From Bryobacteraceae bacterium (GTDB lineage: Bacteria; Acidobacteriota; Terriglobia; Bryobacterales; Bryobacteraceae): DNA of 5,806 nucleotides. Of the stretch, positions 1 through 5,806 are shown piece by piece (the first letter of the stretch is position 1; the number at the start of each line of letters is the position of its first letter). Position numbers and translations under genes: made by a program. The stretch spans positions 1 through 5,806 of the forward strand of contig JANXXV010000316.1 of the NCBI GenBank assembly GCA_025350445.1, written 5' to 3'. Below the pieces are notes generated by a model. That model ran no database searches. It was not told the origin of the DNA and worked only from the letters and a program-made list of their open reading frames with translations.

Positions 1-201
1 CTAGCAGTAGACTTCCGGGCGAAAACAACCCACTCTCGGCAGGCGACAGTAGGGTGGGGGGGGTTGCGAAGCATAAAACTAAGGTTTCGGTGCAGTCAGA
101 ACCGGGCTCCGTGTTGGCAGGGCCGAGGGTTCGGAGATGTCCCCAATAAGCGGAAAGAGAGCCCCCGGCTCGCAAGGCTGCCAGGGTTCGTGTTGAAATA
201 G
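1..201. other. Upstream flank without a supported gene
   Basis: No convincing coding region is visible. Frame 1 of the + strand is open from the left edge to a TAG at 199-201, but its translation is rich in Arg, Gly and Pro, has no recognisable motif and no start inside the window, so chance openness in GC-rich DNA is more likely than the tail of a gene. The stretch contains a run of eight Gs at 56-63 and two small dyads: GAACC at 99-103 with GGTTC at 128-132, and GAGCC-CCC-GGCTC at 159-171. Neither is followed by a T-run on the + strand. If the sigma-54 promoter downstream is real, the binding site of its activator should lie here. Confidence 0.5.
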
Positions 202-217
202 GGGCAGCGCTATTGCG
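202..217 (+). promoter_or_regulatory. Candidate sigma-54 (-24/-12) promoter of the fds operon
   Basis: The sequence GGGCAGCGCTATTGCG aligns with the sigma-54 consensus TGGCACG-N4-TTGCW. The -24 GG is at 203-204 followed by CA, and the -12 GC is at 215-216 preceded by TT, with the obligatory ten bases between GG and GC. Transcription would start about 12 bases past the -12 GC, near 228, leaving a leader of about 28 bases before the fdsG start at 256. I found no good sigma-70 alternative: TTGAAA at 193-198 has no -10 partner at normal spacing. Sigma-54 promoters need an enhancer-binding ATPase activator, which is not encoded in this window. Confidence 0.45.
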
Positions 218-221
218 CAGG

Positions 222-238
222 CGTCGGCGATGCCGATG
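222..238 (+). repeat. Small dyad at the predicted transcription start
   Basis: TCGGC (224-228) and GCCGA (232-236) form a perfect inverted repeat around GAT. A G-T wobble and a C-G pair extend it to 222-238. It overlaps the start expected from the sigma-54 match and ends five bases before the Shine-Dalgarno sequence at 243. It could be an operator, or an RNA hairpin if transcription starts further upstream. It is short enough to be chance. Confidence 0.25.
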
Positions 239-242
239 ATTT

Positions 243-246
243 GGAG
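243..246 (+). promoter_or_regulatory. Shine-Dalgarno GGAG that selects the TTG start of fdsG
   Basis: GGAG at 243-246 lies nine bases before the TTG at 256-258. It lies inside the reading frame if the earlier TTG at 241 is used, and no purine-rich motif precedes 241 at suitable spacing. This favours 256 as the start. A nine-codon ORF beginning ATG at 230 ends in TGA at 257-259, overlapping the TTG start, which might couple translation but could be incidental. Confidence 0.5.
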
Positions 247-255
247 AGCTTTCCA

Positions 256-731
256 TTGACGAAAAGCCGGGCTTGGAACACGGATAGGGCGCTATCTCGA
301 ATTCGAGAACTGGAACATGTCCCCGGTGCCCTGCTGCCTATACTCCATGCGCTGCAGGCGGATTTCGGGTATATCGATCCTTGTGCCATTCCACTTATTG
401 CTTCGCAGCTGAATCTCTCCCAAGCTGAAGTGCATGGCGTCATCGGCTTCTATCACGATTTCCGGCACGCGCCGCCCGGACGGCATGTCCTGCGCATCTG
501 CCGTGCGGAAGCTTGCCAATCGATGGGTTGCGACCGCTTGATCGAGCACGTGGAAAAGCGCACCGGAGTGAAACTCGGCGCTACTTCAACAGATCGAAGC
601 CTCACGCTCGAGGCGGTCTACTGCCTTGGAAACTGCGCCCTCTCTCCGGCAATCATGCTGGATGACAAGCTATACGGACGGGTTTCCCCGGCCGTGGCCG
701 ACGCATTGATTGACGATGCGCGGAGGCAGGC

Positions 732-735
<4 letters not shown>
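256..735 (+). CDS. fdsG: NAD-dependent formate dehydrogenase gamma subunit, NuoE-like [2Fe-2S] protein
   Basis: This is the small diaphorase-side subunit of cytosolic formate dehydrogenase, homologous to NuoE of complex I. It carries one [2Fe-2S] cluster next to the FMN of FdsB. Counting from TTG 256 (159 residues), an N-terminal helical region including LPGALLPILHALQ leads to a thioredoxin-like ferredoxin domain. The four cluster ligands are visible: C82 and C87 in CRAEACQSMGC (C-x4-C) and C123 and C127 in YCLGNC (C-x3-C). The segment AEVHGVIGFYHDFR is typical of the family. The TTG at 241 would add five residues. There is no in-frame ATG before the conserved domain, and an in-frame stop at 199 limits upstream extension. 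Start 256 is preferred because GGAG precedes it at nine bases. The stop overlaps the fdsB start in GTGA (732-735), so translation is probably coupled. Family assignment is firm; the exact start is less so. Confidence 0.93.
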
Positions 736-2275
<1,540 letters not shown>

Positions 2276-2285
<10 letters not shown>

Positions 2286-5125
2286 TCCGAGAAATCGACT
2301 ACGGCACGCCCGCGCGAATATCCCAGACTCTGGTCACCCTGGAAATTGACGGAAGTCCGGTGACCGTTCCTCAAGGAACGTCGATTATGCGGGCGGCCAC
2401 TAACGCCGGCATCCAGGTGCCGAAACTATGCGCCACCGACAATCTGGAGCCGTTCGGGTCCTGCCGCCTGTGTCTGGTGGAGATCGAAGGCCGGAAAGGC
2501 ACGCCCGCCTCTTGCACCACGCCGGCCGAACCGGGAATGAAGGTGCGGACGCAGTCTCCCAAGCTGGCCAAAATGCGGCGCGGCATGATGGAACTCTACA
2601 TATCGGATCATCCGCTCGACTGTTTGACGTGCGCCGCCAATGGCAATTGCGAGTTGCAGGATATGGCCGGGGTGGTTGGCCTGCGCGAAGTCCGCTATGG
2701 CTACGACGGCGACAACCACCTGTCGGCGGTAAAGGACGAATCGAATCCCTACTTTACGTTCGATCCCGCCAAGTGCATCGTTTGCTCACGCTGTGTCCGG
2801 GCGTGCGAAGAGGTTCAGGGGACGTTTGCGCTAACCATCAACGGGCGCGGTTTTGCGTCCACGGTTTCCGCCGGCGGCAAGGACTTTCTGGAGTCCGAGT
2901 GCGTCTCCTGCGGCGCTTGCGTGCAGGCGTGTCCCACGGCAACGCTGATGGAGAAGACGGTGATCGAAAAGGGACAGGCCGAACACAGCGTGATCACCAC
3001 CTGCGCCTACTGCGGCGTGGGATGTTCGTTCAAAGCGGAGATGCAGGGGAACGAAGTGGTTCGCATGACGCCGCACAAGGACGGTAAGGCTAACCATGGC
3101 CACTCGTGCGTAAAAGGGCGGTTCTCCTGGGGCTACGCCACGCACAAGGACCGCATGCTGAAGCCGATGATCCGGGCCAAGATCGACGATCCATGGCGAG
3201 AGGTCACCTGGGAAGAAGCCATCGGTTACGCCGCCAGCGAGTTCCAGCGCATCCAGGCGACGTATGGACGCGATTCCATCGGCGGCATTACCTCGTCGCG
3301 ATGCACCAACGAGGAAACCTACGTTGTGCAGAAAATGGTGCGCGCGGCATTCGGTAACAACAATGTCGATACCTGCGCGCGTGTGTGCCATTCCCCCACC
3401 GGTTACGGGCTGAAGTCGACTTTTGGAACGTCGGCGGGGACGCAGGATTTCGATTCGGTTGACGATGCCGACGTCATTGTTGTGATCGGAGCGAATCCCA
3501 CCGATGCGCATCCCGTTTTCGCCTCGCAGATGAAACGCCGGCTGCGACAGGGTGCGCGGCTGATTGTCATCGATCCGCGGCAGATCGATCTGGTCCGGTC
3601 CGCGCACGTGCAGGCGGATTTTCATCTGCCTTTGTTGCCCGGCACCAATGTAGCCATCATCAACGCGATGGCCCACGTGGTGGTCACCGAAAATCTGGTT
3701 GCTGAGCAGTATGTGCAGGAACGATGCGAGCCGGAGGCCTTCGAGCGTTGGCGCGGCTTCATCGCCCAGGAACGCAACTCGCCGGAAGCCGTCGAGGCCA
3801 TCACCGGAGTCTCCGCGGCCCACGTGCGTGGCGCGGCGCGCCTCTATGCCACAGGCGGTCGAGCCGCCATCTACTATGGTCTCGGCGTCACCGAGCACAG
3901 CCAGGGTTCCACCATGGTGATGGGCATGGCCAACCTCGCCATGGCGACCGGAAACATCGGTTTCCGCGGCGCTGGCGTCAATCCGTTGCGTGGGCAGAAC
4001 AATGTCCAGGGCTCCTGCGACATGGGATCGTTCCCGCATGAATTCTCGGGCTACCGGCACGTGTCGGACGACGCGGTCCGCGAAATGTTTGAAGAAGCCT
4101 GGCACGTCACGCTGCAAGGTGAGCCGGGGCTGCGCATTCCGAACATGTTGGACGCCGCCGTCGACGGCAGTTTCAAAGGATTGTATGTCCAGGGCGAAGA
4201 CATCGCGCAGTCGGACCCCAATACGCACCACGTCACGGCGGGGTTGGCCGCCATGGAATGCGTGGTGGTGCAGGATCTGTTCCTGAACGAGACGGCGAGC
4301 TTCGCCCATGTCTTCCTGCCCGGATCTTCGTTCCTTGAGAAGGATGGGACATTCACCAACGCGGAGCGCCGTATCAGCCGCGTGCGCAAAGTGATGCCGC
4401 CCATGGCGGGCATGGCCGATTGGGAGATCACGCTCGCGCTATCGAAGGCGCTTGGCTATCCCATGCACTACAGCCATCCATCGGAAATCATGGATGAGAT
4501 CGCGAACCTTACGCCAACTTTCGCAGGCGTTTCGTATGCCAGGCTCGAAGCGCTCGGCAGCATCCAGTGGCCTTGTAACGACGCGGCTCCCACTGGAACG
4601 CCCATCATGCACGTTGACGGTTTCGTGCGCGGCAAAGGGAAATTCATGATCACCGGGTTTGTGCCAACCGATGAGCGCACCACGGGCCGTTTCCCGCTCA
4701 TCCTCACCACCGGCCGGATTCTATCGCAGTACAACGTCGGGGCCCAAACCCGCCGTACCGCCAACAACATCTGGCACGACCAGGATGTCCTTGAGATCCA
4801 CCCGTTCGACGCGGAGCATCGTGGAATCCGCGACGGCGACCTGGTGTCGCTCGCCAGCAGGGCAGGCGAGACCTCGCTGCACGCAAGGATTTCTGATCGC
4901 ATCCAACCGGGCGTGGTCTACACCACATTCCACCATCCCGCCACCGGCGCCAACGTTGTCACCACGGAGTATTCGGACTGGGCCACCAACTGTCCGGAAT
5001 ATAAGGTGACAGCGGTGGAGGTTCGTCCCGTGCAGCGCCTGTCCGCCTGGCAGCGGGAGTACAGTGAGAGCCGCCGCCAGACTACGCAGGTTCTCCACAG
5101 CATCGCCGTGGCGAAGGAACCATGA
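2276..5125 (+). CDS. fdsA: NAD-dependent formate dehydrogenase alpha (catalytic) subunit, bis-MGD and Fe-S protein
   Basis: The catalytic subunit interconverts formate and CO2 at a bis-MGD Mo or W centre and wires electrons to FdsB. It has 949 residues; FdsA of Cupriavidus necator is about 960. Domains in order: a [2Fe-2S] ferredoxin domain (C52, C63, C66, C80); a NuoG-type His-ligated [4Fe-4S] site (H112, C116, C119, C125); two ferredoxin-type [4Fe-4S] sites (C167, C170, C173, C177 and C209, C212, C215, C219); the cofactor-proximal [4Fe-4S] (C243, C246, C250, C278); the molybdopterin oxidoreductase body; and a dinucleotide-binding C-terminal domain from about 805 to 915. The metal ligand is cysteine C371 (codon TGC, not Sec), followed by H372; the second active-site residue is R572, and K280 lies between the proximal cluster and the pterin. 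The frame is open back to 2051, but ATG 2276 is chosen: GGAG at 2264-2267 is eight bases away and MSLIREIDYG is a normal FdsA beginning. It has no signal peptide, consistent with a cytosolic enzyme. Confidence 0.97.
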
Positions 5126-5340
5126 AGCCGGATCAGATGGTTCACATGGCCAACCAGATTGCGGTGTTCTTCGCCAGCTATCCGCGCGAAGAAGCGATTG
5201 AGGGCGTCGCCGATCATCTCAAGAAATTCTGGGAACGGCGCATGCTGGAGCAGGCCTTCCAGTATGTCGGCGAAGGCGGCAGCGGGCTGCACGAGATTGC
5301 CGTCGAGGCGTTGCACCGGTTGCATCCGCCTGCGTCTTAA
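5122..5340 (+). CDS. fdsD: NAD-dependent formate dehydrogenase delta subunit
   Basis: This is the small accessory subunit (72 residues) of the FdsD family, encoded last in fds operons and tied to assembly or stability of the holoenzyme. The family pattern is clear: MANQIAVFFASYP (9-21), an acidic/Ala stretch, then ADHLKKFWERRM (30-41), and GLHEIAVEAL (55-64). There are no cysteines, so it holds no cluster, and it has no membrane segment. The start codon overlaps the fdsA stop in ATGA (5122-5125). AAGGA at 5114-5118 is a close ribosome binding site with only three bases of spacing, so reinitiation after fdsA may matter. In the well-known Proteobacterial operons fdsC lies between fdsA and fdsD; here the two are directly fused by overlap. 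A later in-frame ATG at 5137 is possible but has no better binding site. Confidence 0.92.
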   Translation: MKPDQMVHMANQIAVFFASYPREEAIEGVADHLKKFWERRMLEQAFQYVGEGGSGLHEIAVEALHRLHPPAS

Positions 5341-5354
5341 CCCCGCCCTTACCC

Positions 5355-5378
5355 CCATGCTGTTCACTTAGCGCATGG
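5355..5378 (+). repeat. Weak stem-loop just after fdsD
   Basis: CCATGC (5355-5360) and GCATGG (5373-5378) form a perfect 6-bp inverted repeat with a 12-base loop, 15 bases after the fdsD stop. No T-run follows, so it is not a classical intrinsic terminator. It could protect the 3' end of the operon message or be chance. Confidence 0.2.
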
Positions 5379-5475
5379 AAGGTCGCGAATGGCCCTGTTG
5401 CCTGGCCGCCGAACCCCCGGAACGGCTTCGTTGAAGGCAGTGTCGCCCGAAAGGAAATTCAGGGGAGTGTTGGCG

Positions 5476-5506
5476 GTTTTCACATCCACGGGGAAGCGTG
5501 TGAAAC
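5476..5506 (+). repeat. Inverted repeat TTTCACA / TGTGAAA
   Basis: TTTCACA (5478-5484) and TGTGAAA (5499-5505) are perfect inverted copies separated by 14 bases. A flanking G-C pair (5476 with 5506) extends the stem if T5477 is bulged. The half-sites resemble CRP/FNR-family half-sites, but their orientation and spacing are wrong for the usual TGTGA-N6-TCACA operator. An RNA hairpin is an equal alternative. Confidence 0.3.
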
Positions 5507-5606
5507 GTCCATTTGGATAACTTCGCTGTCGCTCTCTGGAAATCTGTCGGAATGGGGAGTTGCGGAGCCGGGTTTCGGAGGGTTTGCCTCTCATCTGGAA
5601 GCAATT

Positions 5607-5640
5607 CACTTGGAAGGTTTGTCGACTGCGTGTCCAAGTG
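5607..5640 (+). repeat. Perfect 8-bp inverted repeat CACTTGGA / TCCAAGTG
   Basis: CACTTGGA (5607-5614) and TCCAAGTG (5633-5640) are exact reverse complements around an 18-base loop that itself contains the palindrome GTCGAC. No T-run follows, so termination is not indicated. A regulator binding site or part of a folded RNA would both fit. Confidence 0.35.
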
Positions 5641-5716
5641 CGGCAATCGTTCAAACTAGATCCGGCAGTTCGACTACATCGGATCGCGCCAACCCGCTGG
5701 AATACTTCAGGATTTC

Positions 5717-5731
5717 AACTGCCTCGCAGTT
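5717..5731 (+). promoter_or_regulatory. Hairpin competing with the terminator stem
   Basis: AACTGC (5717-5722), loop CTC, and GCAGTT (5726-5731) form a perfect 6-bp hairpin. Its 3' arm, CAGTT at 5727-5731, is also the 5' part of the terminator stem, so the two hairpins cannot form together. This is the geometry of an antiterminator and terminator pair, but no leader peptide or known riboswitch motif was recognised. Confidence 0.3.
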
Positions 5732-5758
5732 CACCCTGCGGGTGATAACTGATTTTTC
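5727..5758 (+). terminator. Candidate rho-independent terminator
   Basis: CAGTTCACCC (5727-5736) pairs with GGGTGA (5740-5745) and ACTG (5748-5751) around a TGC loop. This gives ten base pairs with a two-base TA bulge (5746-5747). Five Ts follow at 5753-5757. The stem is moderate but the hairpin and T-run are correctly placed for the + strand. It lies nearly 390 bases beyond the fdsD stop, so it either ends a long operon 3' tail or ends an unrecognised transcript starting in between. The remaining bases 5759-5806 show nothing supportable. Confidence 0.5.
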
Positions 5759-5806
5759 ACAATTACTTGCGGGCTAACAACCTATCTGATTGCAACTGAG
5801 GCCAAC

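Larger units (their letters stand above)
5341..5716. other. Gene-free 3' region with scattered inverted repeats
   Basis: This stretch shows no convincing gene on either strand. The two longest minus-strand ORFs (5364-5654 and 5368-5646) overlap in different frames, read Arg-, Pro- and Ser-rich, and match no family I recognise. A + strand ORF at 5560-5745 ends inside the terminator hairpin and is also unconvincing. There is no tRNA or rRNA signature. What can be seen are several dyads, listed separately. The region may be a long 3' untranslated segment, an unrecognised structured RNA, or decayed sequence. Confidence 0.5.

Noticed and set aside
140..152. TGTCCCCAATAAG as a possible insertion-sequence end
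   Set aside because: I see no inverted partner of it in the right flank, no transposase and no target duplication, so a mobile element cannot be supported.
1..201. Tail of an upstream gene in frame 1
   Set aside because: The frame is open to a stop at 199-201, but the composition is not protein-like, no motif is visible, and the start lies outside the window.
193..221. Sigma-70 promoter with TTGAAA at 193-198
   Set aside because: The region at 15-19 bases spacing is GC-rich with no TATAAT-like hexamer.
2831..4309. A 492-codon open frame on the minus strand opposite fdsA
   Set aside because: It lies wholly inside fdsA, whose motifs are unmistakable. The translation is His-, Arg- and Gly-rich without any family resemblance, as expected from the antisense of GC-rich coding DNA.
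5364..5654. Small minus-strand gene after the operon
   Set aside because: Two overlapping frames of similar length compete, and neither shows a convincing ribosome binding site or a recognisable family.
5717..5751. tRNA-like hairpins near the right edge
   Set aside because: There is no GTTCGA T-loop, no acceptor stem and no anticodon arm of proper size; the terminator reading fits better.

Overview
The window carries one compact operon for a soluble, NAD-dependent, molybdenum- or tungsten-containing formate dehydrogenase of the Fds type, with short gene-free flanks. All four genes lie on the + strand and overlap end to end: fdsG (256-735), fdsB (732-2285), fdsA (2276-5125) and fdsD (5122-5340). 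The sequence is GC-rich, with mostly G/C third codon positions, TTG and GTG starts beside ATG, and clear purine-rich ribosome binding sites. This fits a GC-rich free-living bacterium. Fds enzymes occur in Proteobacteria and several other phyla, and nothing here fixes the species.

Layout. Bases 1-201 hold no convincing gene. At 202-217 there is a good match to a sigma-54 (-24/-12) promoter, then a small dyad at the predicted transcription start, then a Shine-Dalgarno sequence that favours a TTG start at 256 for fdsG over the TTG at 241. The four genes follow without a gap. Bases 5341-5806 hold no convincing gene, but contain several inverted repeats. The last is a hairpin followed by five Ts (5727-5757) that looks like an intrinsic terminator. 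It shares one arm with another hairpin just upstream, so the two are mutually exclusive.

How the parts work together. FdsA binds the bis-MGD metal cofactor and oxidises formate to CO2. Electrons pass through its chain of Fe-S clusters (five sets of ligands are visible) to FdsB, where FMN reduces NAD+, with FdsG supplying one further [2Fe-2S] cluster. FdsA, FdsB and FdsG are related to NuoG, NuoF and NuoE of respiratory complex I. FdsD is the small delta subunit linked to assembly or cofactor handling. Every metal ligand and catalytic residue I looked for is present, so the enzyme should be functional. The main departures from the textbook operon are the absence of fdsC (FdhD-type sulfurtransferase) between fdsA and fdsD, the candidate sigma-54 promoter, and the structured 3' region. 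I do not see a wholly new system here.
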